Part shown: in pieces, positions 26,836 through 35,845 of the stretch
How positions within the stretch are numbered: position 1 is the first letter of the stretch
Layout of the letters: every line of letters begins with the position of its first letter
From: Myxococcales bacterium
Lineage (GTDB): Bacteria; Myxococcota; Myxococcia; Myxococcales; JAJYLH01
DNA: 64,000 nucleotides
Direction: 5' to 3'
Assembly (NCBI GenBank): GCA_021787845.1
Contig: JAJYLH010000005.1
Span: forward strand, 150,658-214,657
Notes under the pieces: generated by a model
What the model saw: the letters and a program-made list of their open reading frames with translations, nothing else
Database searches by the model: none
Told to the model about the DNA's origin: nothing
Position numbers and translations under genes: made by a program

Positions 26836-28059
26836 CTAGTCGAGAATCCGGGTCCGGATGCTGGTGGGGAGCGCCGCCACCTTCTCGTGCACCTCGGCCG
26901 AGAGGTGCCGGGCGAGGTCCATCACGAGGTAGCCGACCTGGGGATCGGTCGCGAGCACCTGCGCCTCGATGTTCGCGTTGGCGTCGGAGACGATGCGGTT
27001 GATGTCCCGCAGGACGCCCGGAACGTTCTGGTGCACGTTGAGGATGCGGTGGGCGGCAGGGGTCTTGGGCAGCTCGACCTGGGGGAAGTTCACCGCGTGG
27101 GTGGTCGCGCCCGAGGCGAGGAAGCGGGCGAGGCTCGAGCCCACCTCGCGGCCGATCGCCTCCTGCGCCTCCTCGGTGGACCCGCCGACGTGCGGGGTGA
27201 GGATGACGTTCGAAAGACCCCGGAGCTCCGACTCGAACCCGTCCGAATTCCCGCCCGGCTCCTCGGGGTAGACGTCGATGGCCGCGCCGGCGAGCCGCAT
27301 CTCCGCGAGCGCCCGGGCAAGCGCCGGAATCACCACCACGTTCCCCCGGCTCGCGTTGAGTAGGCACGCTCCCGGCCGCATCGCCGCGAGCTCCCGCTCG
27401 CCAATCATCTCCTTGGTCTGCGGTGTCGCCGGCACGTGCAGGGTGACGAAATCCGACTCCCCGAACAGCTCCGGGAGCGACGCGACCGGCCGGTTGTTCC
27501 CCATCGGCAGCTTCGGCGTGATGTCGAAGAACAGAACGCGCATCCCCACCGCCTCGGCGAGCACGCCCACCTGCGAGCCGATGTGGCCGTAGCCGACGAT
27601 CCCCAGGGTCTTGCCGCGGACCTCGTGGGAGCCGGCGGCGGACTTCTTCCACCGGCCGAGGTGCACGTCCCGGGAGAAATCGCCGAGGCGGCGGGAGAGC
27701 GCGATCACCTCGGAGAGAATCAGCTCGGCCACCGACCGGGTGTTGGAGAAGGGCGCGTTGAAGACGGGGACGCCGCCGGCCTTCGCCGCCTCCAGGTCGA
27801 CCTGGTTGGTGCCGATGCAGAAGCAGCCGAGCACCACCAGGTCCGCCGCCCGGGCGAGAACCTCCCGGGTGACGTGGGTCTTCGACCGGATGCCGAGGAG
27901 GTGAACCCCTTCGAGCTTCGCGGCCAACTCGTCCCCCTGGAGCGCTTTCGGGAGCAGCTCGACTTCGAGCCCCTCGGCGGCCAACAGGTCCCGGGCGACC
28001 GGGGAGATGCCTTCCAAGAGCAGGGCGCGCAGCTTCTTCGGTTCGTCGACGGCGGTCAT
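26836..28059 (-). CDS. serA: D-3-phosphoglycerate dehydrogenase
   Basis: 407 residues, E. coli-type length. Oxidises 3-phosphoglycerate with NAD in the first step of serine synthesis. Rossmann motif [13 protein letters not shown] is near residue 158; the substrate/catalytic region includes NASRGNVV (Arg) and the His in [13 protein letters not shown] near 290. The last ~75 residues form an ACT domain, the usual serine-feedback site. Divergently placed from serC across 158 bp, giving a two-gene serine unit that could share regulation. Confidence 0.95.
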   Translation of the reverse strand: MTAVDEPKKLRALLLEGISPVARDLLAAEGLEVELLPKALQGDELAAKLEGVHLLGIRSKTHVTREVLARAADLVVLGCFCIGTNQVDLEAAKAGGVPVFNAPFSNTRSVAELILSEVIALSRRLGDFSRDVHLGRWKKSAAGSHEVRGKTLGIVGYGHIGSQVGVLAEAVGMRVLFFDITPKLPMGNNRPVASLPELFGESDFVTLHVPATPQTKEMIGERELAAMRPGACLLNASRGNVVVIPALARALAEMRLAGAAIDVYPEEPGGNSDGFESELRGLSNVILTPHVGGSTEEAQEAIGREVGSSLARFLASGATTHAVNFPQVELPKTPAAHRILNVHQNVPGVLRDINRIVSDANANIEAQVLATDPQVGYLVMDLARHLSAEVHEKVAALPTSIRTRILD

Positions 28060-28217
28060 GCGTTCTCCGGCGCGGCGAGCGGCAGGCCCGGCGCGAGGGC
28101 CCGAGACTAGCCGATGGGGCGGGCGCCTTCGCCCCGCCGCTTTCGGCCTGTCAGATGTGCGAAGCTCCCCGGTTTGCGAACGCCCTTGGAGCGTCGCCTT
28201 CTTCGAGGAGGTTTTCG

Positions 28218-29342
28218 ATGCGTGTCCTGAATTTCAACCCCGGTCCGGCAGCGCTCCCGCTCCCCGCCTTGGAACGCGCCCGCGACGAGCTGCTCGATTT
28301 CGCCGGCACCGGCATGAGCGTGATGGAGCACAGCCACCGTGGCAAGGATTACGACGCCGTCCACACCGAGGCGATCCTGCTGATGCGCGAATTGTACGGG
28401 GTGCCCGACAGCCACGAGGTGCTGTTCATGACCGGCGGCGCCTCCCAACAGTTCGCGCAGGTGCCGCTGAGCTTCCTGAAACCCGGCGAGAGCGCCGACT
28501 ACGTCGTCACCGGCGCCTGGAGCCAGAAGGCGTTCCAGGAGGGGGAGCGGACGGCGCGGTTCGTCGGCGCGAGCGTTCGCGTGGCGGCCGACACCGGTGT
28601 CGGAGAGGGGAAGGCCCGCAGCTACACGCGCGCGGCCGGGCCGGGCGAGATCGAGGCGGACCCGAACGCCGCCTACCTCCACTTCACGACCAACGAGACG
28701 ATTCACGGCGTCCAGTTCGGCATCGACCCCCGGCGGCCCTTTCCCTCCTCGAAAGCGCCGCTGGTGGTCGACATGTCGAGCGACTTCTTGTGGCGCAAGC
28801 TCGACGTGAGCGCGTTCGACCTCGTCTACGCGGGGGCGCAGAAGAACCTGGGGCCGAGCGGGGTCACCCTGGTCATCGCGTCGAAGGCGTTCGTCGCGCG
28901 CGGGCGCGAAGACCTGCCGAAGATCCTCCAGTACCGGACCAACGCTTCCGAGCGCTCGCTCTACAACACGCCGCCGACCTTCGCCATCTACCTCGTGCGC
29001 AACGTCCTCGCCTGGGTGAAGTCCGTCGGCGGTCTCGAGGAGATAGAGCGCTTGAACCGGGAGAAAGCGGCGCTGCTCTACGACTGTTTGGACCGCTCCC
29101 CGGAGTTCTTTCGCTGCCCGGTCGCGAAGGACAGCCGCAGCGTGATGAACGTGGTCTTCCGGCTGCCGACCGAAGCGCTGGAAGCCGACCTCGTCGCGCG
29201 GGCGAAGGCGAGCGGGATGGTCGGCATCAAGGGGCACCGGTCGGTCGGCGGCCTGCGGGTCTCGCTCTACAACGCCATCCCCCTCGACGCGGTCGAGGCC
29301 CTGGTCGCGCTGCTCCAGGCGTTTGCGAAGCAGCACGGCTAG
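28218..29342 (+). CDS. serC: phosphoserine aminotransferase
   Basis: 374 residues from the ATG at 28218, which follows GGAGG and gives the conserved [14 protein letters not shown] start; the earlier ORF start is not supported. PLP-dependent conversion of 3-phosphohydroxypyruvate to phosphoserine with glutamate. The PLP lysine lies in [12 protein letters not shown] near residue 208, and the phosphate-contact region [15 protein letters not shown] is near 71-85. It pairs functionally with the divergent serA; serB is not in the window. Confidence 0.95.
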   Translation: MRVLNFNPGPAALPLPALERARDELLDFAGTGMSVMEHSHRGKDYDAVHTEAILLMRELYGVPDSHEVLFMTGGASQQFAQVPLSFLKPGESADYVVTGAWSQKAFQEGERTARFVGASVRVAADTGVGEGKARSYTRAAGPGEIEADPNAAYLHFTTNETIHGVQFGIDPRRPFPSSKAPLVVDMSSDFLWRKLDVSAFDLVYAGAQKNLGPSGVTLVIASKAFVARGREDLPKILQYRTNASERSLYNTPPTFAIYLVRNVLAWVKSVGGLEEIERLNREKAALLYDCLDRSPEFFRCPVAKDSRSVMNVVFRLPTEALEADLVARAKASGMVGIKGHRSVGGLRVSLYNAIPLDAVEALVALLQAFAKQHG

Positions 29343-29368
29343 CCGCACTTTCGGGATCGGAGGCTCCG

Positions 29369-29569
29369 ATGCCGATGGATCGCGGCACCACGCGACAGGC
29401 ACGCCGGGTGTTCGGGTCGCGCGACGAAGCGCCCGCGCCGCCGGCCGCCAAGACCCGCGGCGGGGAGGCTCCGGCGCCGCCGCCCGGCCATCCGCGCCCG
29501 GGTCCGAGGCCCGGCGACCTCGGCGGCGAGCTGTTCCCGGAAGGCTCGGACCGTCCGCCGCACCGGTGA
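29369..29569 (+). CDS. small Pro-rich protein, function unknown
   Basis: 66 residues from an ATG preceded by GGAGG at correct spacing, 26 bp after serC. The sequence is rich in Pro, Arg and Gly (for example AKTRGGEAPAPPPGH) and looks disordered. No family is recognised. The ribosome site and position argue for translation; the composition argues for caution. Confidence 0.4.
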   Translation: MPMDRGTTRQARRVFGSRDEAPAPPAAKTRGGEAPAPPPGHPRPGPRPGDLGGELFPEGSDRPPHR

Positions 29570-29674
29570 TGGGTGAACGGCGTCGCCTCGCCCGCCGCCC
29601 TGCGCGATGGAAGGCGGCGAGGCCGGCTACGACCGTTATGTCGTAGCCTGGCGTTCCTTTTGGGGAGGCTTTCG

Positions 29675-30220
29675 ATGCCGCGCGACGACGACGGTTACGA
29701 CGACCGGCCGAAGAAGACCTGGCGGGAGATCGATCAGCTTCGGGACGGGAAGCGCTCCCGCTCGGCGACACCGCCGGCGGAGAGGGCGCGGCTCGAGCGG
29801 TCGGCGAGCTACAGCCGGTACAAGTCGGCGGCCGACAAGTTCTTCTCCGGTGAGCTGCTGCCCGAGGCGCTCGCGGAGAAGGTCGACCCGACCGGCGGGT
29901 CGCGGGCGAAGAAGGACCAGGTGGCGAAGCTGCGCCAGGTCGAGGATTTCCGGGAGTTCGCGACGCTCGCGAAGGCCTACGTCGACGAGCACGGGGTGCC
30001 CGACGACCCTTATGTCGTCGACCGGCTCCTCGGCCATCCGAACGAAGGCGTCGTGCAGAAGACCCTGGACAAGCTCAGCGAGCTGCTCCAAGCGGGCGGC
30101 TTCAAGGTGCCGAAGTCGCTGCCCGAGCGGCTGAAGTCGCTGGAGCTTTCGAGCGACGACCCGGACCTCCAGGACCGCGCCAAGGCGCTCGCGAAGGCGA
30201 TTCGCGACCGGCCGAGGTGA
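29675..30220 (+). CDS. conserved hypothetical protein, charged and helical
   Basis: 181 residues from the ATG at 29675, which follows GGGGAGG. The N-terminus MPRDDDGYDDRPKKTWREID is strongly charged; the middle (YSRYKSAADKFFSGELLPEAL) and the end (LPERLKSLELSSDDPDLQDRA) look helical. The segment HPNEGVVQKTLDKLSELL resembles a short HEAT-like helix pair. No catalytic motif or membrane segment. I recall similar proteins only from deltaproteobacterial genomes and cannot name a function. Confidence 0.65.
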   Translation: MPRDDDGYDDRPKKTWREIDQLRDGKRSRSATPPAERARLERSASYSRYKSAADKFFSGELLPEALAEKVDPTGGSRAKKDQVAKLRQVEDFREFATLAKAYVDEHGVPDDPYVVDRLLGHPNEGVVQKTLDKLSELLQAGGFKVPKSLPERLKSLELSSDDPDLQDRAKALAKAIRDRPR

Positions 30221-30264
30221 CGCCAAGCGGTAGCGCCGCCGCAAGCCGGGAGCCCTGTCGCTAT

Positions 30265-33159
30265 TCAGGTCCGGCCGAGGCCCTCCGGAAAGCTCTTGGC
30301 AAAGAGGCTGGGGAACACCGGGAACACGGGCGGACGTTCTTCGTACAGGTCGAGGAACGCCCGCACCACGTCCGGGTCGAACTGGGTGCCGGCGAAGTCG
30401 CGCAGCTCCTGGATCGCCCGGGCGTGCCCGACCCCACGGCGGTAGGGGCGGTCGCTGGTCATCGCGTCGTAGGCGTCGGCCACCGCGATGATGCGGCTCT
30501 CGAAGGGGATGTCGTAGCCGGCCCTCCGCGTCGGGTAGCCGCTGCCGTCGAAGCGCTCGTGGTGCATGAGGATGCACCGGTTGACGCCGGCGAGCTCCTC
30601 GACGCTCTCGAGGATGCGGTACCCGATTTCCGGATGCTGCCGGACGATCTCCTCTTCTTCGGGCGTCAGGCGGCCTTCCTTGCGCAGAAGCTGCTCGGGA
30701 ATCCCGAGCTTGCCGACGTCGTGGAGCACCGCCGAGATGCGGACGCGCTCGATTTCCAGCTCGGTCATCTCCAGCTTGCGGCCGAGCTCGGTCGCCAGGA
30801 GCGACACCCGGCGCGAGTGGCCGTGGGTGAAGAGGTCCTTCGCCTCGACCGCGAACGCCATCGCCTCGATGGTCTGGAGGAACACCTCCTTCTTCGCCAG
30901 CACCAGCTCGAAGTTCACCTTGGCGAGGTGCTCGTTCTTCTCGGCGAGGCTGCGCTCGAGCGCGCGCAGGTGCAACAGGTGCTTCAAGCGCGCGCGCAGC
31001 TCGAGGAAGTTGAACGGCTTGGTCAGGTAGTCGTCCGCCCCGAACTCGATGCCCTGCACCTTCTGGTGGATGTCGCCCCGGGCAGTGACCAGGATGATCG
31101 GAATCGCCTTGGTCAGCGGGTGCTTCTTCAGGTCGCTGACGAGCGAGAAGCCGCTCTTGCGAGGCATCATCACGTCCGCCACGATGATCTGCGGCAGCCG
31201 CTTCTGCGCCACCTGGAAGGCCTCCTCGCCGTCGGTGGCGGTGATGATGTGGTACTCGCGCCCGAGGATGGTCTTCAGATAGGCGAGCATGTCCCGGTTG
31301 TCGTCGGCGATGAGGACCTTCGCCCGCTCCGGATGCAGCACGAGATCGGTCTCGTCCTCCGGCGGCACTTCCGCTTGGCTCAAGTCCGCGAGGACCAGGT
31401 CGGCCGGGTTCGAGATGACCGTGGCGAGCTTCTTGAGCTCGGCGCCCTGCCGGCGGTCGATCGCCACCTTCTCGTCCACCCGCCGGCGGTCGAGCCGTTC
31501 CTGGGGGTACGCCGCGCGATCGGTGGGGAGGCGAAACTCGAAGGTGGAACCCTGGTCGAGGGTGCTCGAAACCTTCACCTCGCCCCCCTGGAACTCCACG
31601 ATTTCCTTGACGAGCGCGAGGCCGATGCCGGTGCCGCCGTACTGGCGTTGCTCCGACCCGTCGACCTGGTGGAAACGGGTGAAGAGCTGGGGCAGCTCCG
31701 ACGCCGGAATGCCGATGCCGTTGTCCTTCACCCGCACGACGAGCCGCGCCTCCTCGATGCGGGCGAAGACGTTCACCTGCGGCGGCCGCTCCCGGACCTC
31801 GGCGCTGAACTTGATGCCGTTGGAGATGAGGTTGAGCACCGCGCGCTCGAACTTGTCCAGGTCGAGCGGCACCGGGCCGAGCGATTCCGGACAGTCGAGG
31901 GAGAGCTCCACCCCGCGCCGTTGGGCGAGCCCCTTCGCCGAGTCGACGAGGTTGCCGAGGATGTTGGCCGGGTCCGCGTCGTCCAAGGTCAGCCGCATCA
32001 CGCCGGCGTCGTAGCGGGCGAGGTCCAAGAGCGAGTTGACCAGGGCGAGAAGGCGGTTGGCGTTCACCCGGGCGATGTCGAGATGCTTGCGCTGCTCGTC
32101 CGTCAGGTAGCCGTGGTGCCCCACGATCAGATTGTCAACCGGCACGGTGATCAGGTTCAAGGGCGTACGAAACTCGTGGGAGACGTTCTGGAAGAACTCG
32201 GTCTTCAGACGGTCCGCTTCCTTCGCTTTCTCCAGAGCCGTCTGAAGCGCCGCGTTCGCGATAGACAGCTCCTGGGTGCGCTGCTCGACCCGCTTCTCCA
32301 AGGTGGCGTTGAGCTCGCGGATTTCTTCGTAGCGGGACTCGAGGTCAGACATGCTGCCGACGAGTCCCTCGTTCTGAGTTCGGAGCAGCTCGCCCTGGGC
32401 GCGCGAGATCGCGCGATAGCCGAGCACTGCCGCCAGGGAGCCGCCAATCGCAAGGCCGAGGGCCGAGCCCGCCAGGTGTCCTACCGCCGGGGCGAAGAGG
32501 AACCAGGCCAAACTAGCACCGATGATCGCGCCGACCGCGGCGACCAGCAATGGTCGTTGCGCGGGGAGGTTCCATGCGATCTCGTACCGACACTTATCGG
32601 CACCCATGACTTGACAGGACGTTTCCCGCACCCGGGCCGGGGGCAACCCCCAAATGGTCGGAAAGCTCGCAAACTGGCCGATTCGGACATCGCAGATTCG
32701 CCTGTTCGGCTCATGGCGAGTCGACTGGAACGAGAGCTTGAGCCGTCTGTCGGTGAGCTCCTCGATTTCGAAACGCCCGGTACGGTTGTAGCTTGGCCCA
32801 AGCTTCACCACCTGCTGGTAAGCAAGCTTGGGCGTCCCAAGCGCTCTCAACATGTAGTACGCGAATCCCATCGCCTGTGGGGTCGCGATGAAGAGCCCCG
32901 ACTTTCTTGCGAAGTCTGGATCTCCGGAACCATCGGCCAGCAAGTCAACGAAGCGGCAGACGAAGTCAAAGGAGACGAAGTTCTTCTTGTCAAGAACGTA
33001 TTCAAGCGGTAGCGCCGAGCCCAACTGACGGTAGGTTTCCTCGAGGCGATCGCGTCCGTAGATCTTCTCGAAGTAAAGCGCGACCGTCGCGAGTGCTCGG
33101 CAGGAATGTTCCGGTGCCGTGTCCGGATTGTCAAGCGCGATCGTCGTCGGCAACGTCAT
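30265..33159 (-). CDS. V4R-like sensor / histidine kinase / receiver / HD-GYP fusion protein
   Basis: 964 residues with five parts. About 1-195: a V4R-like sensor ending in the small-molecule-domain signature SCQVMGADKCRYEI. About 200-250: two hydrophobic segments. Then a coiled coil and histidine kinase with H-box FFQNVSHEFRTPLNLI near 325, and ATPase blocks LNLISNGIKF and GGTGIGLALV. About 610-730: a receiver with phospho-acceptor in VADVMMPRKSG. About 760-950: HD-GYP with HDVGKLGIP and HHERFDGSGYP, the full motif of active c-di-GMP phosphodiesterases. Downstream of and likely co-transcribed with a PilZ protein gene. The coding DNA for roughly the first 330 residues has unusually low GC. 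Confidence 0.9.
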   Translation of the reverse strand: MTLPTTIALDNPDTAPEHSCRALATVALYFEKIYGRDRLEETYRQLGSALPLEYVLDKKNFVSFDFVCRFVDLLADGSGDPDFARKSGLFIATPQAMGFAYYMLRALGTPKLAYQQVVKLGPSYNRTGRFEIEELTDRRLKLSFQSTRHEPNRRICDVRIGQFASFPTIWGLPPARVRETSCQVMGADKCRYEIAWNLPAQRPLLVAAVGAIIGASLAWFLFAPAVGHLAGSALGLAIGGSLAAVLGYRAISRAQGELLRTQNEGLVGSMSDLESRYEEIRELNATLEKRVEQRTQELSIANAALQTALEKAKEADRLKTEFFQNVSHEFRTPLNLITVPVDNLIVGHHGYLTDEQRKHLDIARVNANRLLALVNSLLDLARYDAGVMRLTLDDADPANILGNLVDSAKGLAQRRGVELSLDCPESLGPVPLDLDKFERAVLNLISNGIKFSAEVRERPPQVNVFARIEEARLVVRVKDNGIGIPASELPQLFTRFHQVDGSEQRQYGGTGIGLALVKEIVEFQGGEVKVSSTLDQGSTFEFRLPTDRAAYPQERLDRRRVDEKVAIDRRQGAELKKLATVISNPADLVLADLSQAEVPPEDETDLVLHPERAKVLIADDNRDMLAYLKTILGREYHIITATDGEEAFQVAQKRLPQIIVADVMMPRKSGFSLVSDLKKHPLTKAIPIILVTARGDIHQKVQGIEFGADDYLTKPFNFLELRARLKHLLHLRALERSLAEKNEHLAKVNFELVLAKKEVFLQTIEAMAFAVEAKDLFTHGHSRRVSLLATELGRKLEMTELEIERVRISAVLHDVGKLGIPEQLLRKEGRLTPEEEEIVRQHPEIGYRILESVEELAGVNRCILMHHERFDGSGYPTRRAGYDIPFESRIIAVADAYDAMTSDRPYRRGVGHARAIQELRDFAGTQFDPDVVRAFLDLYEERPPVFPVFPSLFAKSFPEGLGRT

Positions 33160-33204
33160 TCGCCGTCTCCTTCCTTGCCGAAGCGCTCACGAACAGGACT
33201 CGCA

Positions 33205-35568
33205 TCACGCTTCATCGCCGCCTCTGCGGCAGAGGTCGCCATGTTGTCGGTAAAGCACCTCCCAGGCATCCATGAGGGGACGAAACAGACTTCGATGCAG
33301 CGTGCGGAAGCGAAGGTCAGCCACCCAGGAGAAGCCAGCCCGCTCGAGCGCAGGTCGCGCCGCCGGTTCCCCAAGGGCCACCGCGTGCGTCAGTCCTCTT
33401 TCGTAGGCACTGGACGCGGCATCGAGGGCCAGCGCGAACCGAACCTCGTCGGCAAGACGCCCGTCCACGAACGGATGAAAAGAGGCATGGTTGAGAAACT
33501 CGTTGATCTGAACTGCCTTGGTGCTGGTTTCGACGAGCGCCGCCCCCAAGAAGCGTCCGCCGGCGATGGCGAGCCGAACCCGCCTGCCTCGCTCGAGACC
33601 GACCGCCGCGTAATCCCGTCCAAGTCGAGTAAGGCGCAACCCCTTGGCCGTAAGGTCTTCACTGAGAATGGCCAAGATGGAGTGAGTACGCGCAAGCTGC
33701 GCAGCAACCCATGGCAGCTCGTCGTCCGCGGCCTCCCGAGTTTCGATGGCGTCGTCGCGAGGGGGCAAGGGGCCGTTGGGGCGGAGGAACAGGCCGAGCT
33801 CCCCGGCCTCGGAAAGCGGTGAACGGTCGAGCGCACGGCCAGTCCAACCAAAGAGCCGATTGACGGACTTCTGATCCTTCTTCCATATGAACTTGACGAA
33901 GTCCGCCGTAGCCTTGCCCTCGAGCAAACCAGCCAAGACTCGGCAGAGCGCACGGCTGACGAGCTCCAAATCACCTGCGTGTCGCGTCATCGCCGCCAGG
34001 TGGGTCGCCAGCCAGGCGCGGTCATACGTGCGCAATCCTTGGATGTGACCAAGAATCGCGCCGCCCTCGACGTAGACGATGCTGGTAGAGACCTCGGACC
34101 GCGGGCCGAGGAGCGCGGAGAACGATTGAGCGACCGCCGATTCACTGGCCTCTGAGCCGTCCGCATAAAGATGAAAGCGATGGCCCGCTTGCCCAAACAA
34201 GGCTCGAATTGTCCCGGCGTCTTCGGGTCCCGCGATCGCAACGTTCGCGTGGCTTGCTCCGACCAGCAACCGCTCCAAAGCGTGCCGCGCCAAGCCGTCG
34301 GCCGTAATCTCGATTCCGTAACGGCGACCGCCACGTGACATCAAGGTCGAGCTGCGGACGGTTCCGACCAGGCGGACGGGCCCCTCGGGTGTCTCGATCT
34401 CCAATTCGTCCAGCACCAGCCCGGGAGGCAGGAGCGCTCCCGCATCCCCCACGTGCACCGACAGCCCGGTGGCGTTCAGGTCGACCAGCCCGTAGCGCCC
34501 GTCGACGCCGGTCAGCTTGGAGCGCAGATGGACGAGCCCCACCCGGTCCGCAGGCGGCACCTGCCGGTACGAGCCGCGCCGGTGCTCGACCCGGAGCGAC
34601 TGCGGGAGCCGGACGACGGGCGGCGACTTCGAGACGAGCACGCACAACCCGCTGTGGCTCCGACCCGTGATGTCGAAGGTGAGCCGCAGCGCTTCCGGGG
34701 GGTCGAACGGCGCCTCGAGCGGGCCCTGGAGCACGAGCGTCCCTTCCTTCGCGTCGATGGCCGCGATGTGCAGCTTCACCGGATTCGGGTCGTCCGCCCG
34801 TTCGAGCGAGACCTTGGCCTCCGCCCGCTCGGCCTTGGTCAGGGCCGCCACGATCTGGACCGGCTCGCGCAACACGTTCAGCGTCTGCGCCGGCGACCGC
34901 GGGGGCGCCTCGAACGCCAGCCCGACCTGCAAGACCGGCTCCTCACCGACCACCCGCGTGCGCCGGATGCTCGCCGCCGCCTGCCGCAGGAGCACCCGCT
35001 CGCCGTCGACCAGCTCGATGTCGCTCACCGGGTTCGCGGCGAAGAAGCGCTCCGGCCGGTCCGCCAGCGGCACCTCGAACGACAAGCCCCGATGGGAGAG
35101 GTCGACCGCGGGATGCGAGAACCGGCTCCCCTCGACGACGCCGCGGACCTCGAGCGCGCGCCCCCGCAGGTCGAGCCGCGGCGACTGCCGGGGCAGCAGA
35201 ATCTTGCGCAGCCGCTGCGAGAGCGCCTCGCGCGACAACGACTGCCGGAGGAACTCGAACGAGTAGCCTTCCGCGAAACCGGCGAGCTCGGCGGCCGCCT
35301 CCTCCGGACCCACGATCACGAGCGGCGAGGCCGGCGCCGCCGCGCGCAAGCGGTCCAGGTCCGAGTGCCGGACCCGCTGGGCGTCGAGCACGATGGCGCG
35401 GAAGGCGCGTTCGGCGAGCAGCGCCAGCGCCTCTTCGGTCGTCTCGACTTCGACCAGCTCCGCCGGGACCTCGGCCGCGAGCAGGGTCTCGCGCGCCTGC
35501 GGTCCGAGACCGACGCCCACCAGCGCGCTCGTCGGATGACTCCGCGTTGCTTCCGGCCTGCTGCTCAT
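33205..35568 (-). CDS. PilZ-domain protein with receiver-like N-terminus and large C-terminal half
   Basis: 787 residues. About 1-125: a degenerate receiver-like fold (a conserved Asp is lacking in the usual context; EALALLAERAFRAIVLDAQ). About 130-220: a PilZ-like segment with VDLSHRGLSF. About 325-420: a full PilZ domain with RRGSYRQ (RxxxR) and DLNATGLSV (D/NxSxxG-like), expected to bind c-di-GMP. About 420-787: an uncharacterised half with acetyltransferase-like features. This last half is encoded by DNA of much lower GC than the rest. It precedes the HD-GYP hybrid kinase by 45 bp, so a c-di-GMP sensor and degrader are made together. Confidence 0.75.
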   Translation of the reverse strand: MSSRPEATRSHPTSALVGVGLGPQARETLLAAEVPAELVEVETTEEALALLAERAFRAIVLDAQRVRHSDLDRLRAAAPASPLVIVGPEEAAAELAGFAEGYSFEFLRQSLSREALSQRLRKILLPRQSPRLDLRGRALEVRGVVEGSRFSHPAVDLSHRGLSFEVPLADRPERFFAANPVSDIELVDGERVLLRQAAASIRRTRVVGEEPVLQVGLAFEAPPRSPAQTLNVLREPVQIVAALTKAERAEAKVSLERADDPNPVKLHIAAIDAKEGTLVLQGPLEAPFDPPEALRLTFDITGRSHSGLCVLVSKSPPVVRLPQSLRVEHRRGSYRQVPPADRVGLVHLRSKLTGVDGRYGLVDLNATGLSVHVGDAGALLPPGLVLDELEIETPEGPVRLVGTVRSSTLMSRGGRRYGIEITADGLARHALERLLVGASHANVAIAGPEDAGTIRALFGQAGHRFHLYADGSEASESAVAQSFSALLGPRSEVSTSIVYVEGGAILGHIQGLRTYDRAWLATHLAAMTRHAGDLELVSRALCRVLAGLLEGKATADFVKFIWKKDQKSVNRLFGWTGRALDRSPLSEAGELGLFLRPNGPLPPRDDAIETREAADDELPWVAAQLARTHSILAILSEDLTAKGLRLTRLGRDYAAVGLERGRRVRLAIAGGRFLGAALVETSTKAVQINEFLNHASFHPFVDGRLADEVRFALALDAASSAYERGLTHAVALGEPAARPALERAGFSWVADLRFRTLHRSLFRPLMDAWEVLYRQHGDLCRRGGDEA

Positions 35569-35775
35569 GGTCTCACTTCCCTCCTCCGACGTGTCCGTCG
35601 ACTTGCCGTCCCGCCGACCGCCATCCCGAGCCGCCTCACCCTCGTTCTGCCCGCGTCACCCGACCGCGCTGGACAACCGACCTTCGGGGTCTGTGCTGGA
35701 TGGTGATTCGGCACCTCGTCGCCACCTTGAAGCGGAGCCGTCCGTGTTCGCCAGTGTAGCCAATTCCGAAGCCCG

Positions 35776-35804
35776 TTGACGCCTGACGCGCAAGCGACTA
35801 TCCG
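35776..35804 (+). promoter_or_regulatory. candidate promoter of lpd
   Basis: TTGACG and TATCCG are separated by 17 bp, 41 bp before the lpd start, in the 277-bp gap between divergent genes. Apart from this the gap holds no recognisable gene. Confidence 0.45.
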
Positions 35805-35845
35805 ACCGAACCGTACATGTCGGCTCGTGAAGGGAGTGTTCGCCA

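Noticed and set aside
28107-29771. 554-residue minus-strand ORF opposite serC
   Set aside because: Antisense to a clear serC with PLP motif; no protein-like features.
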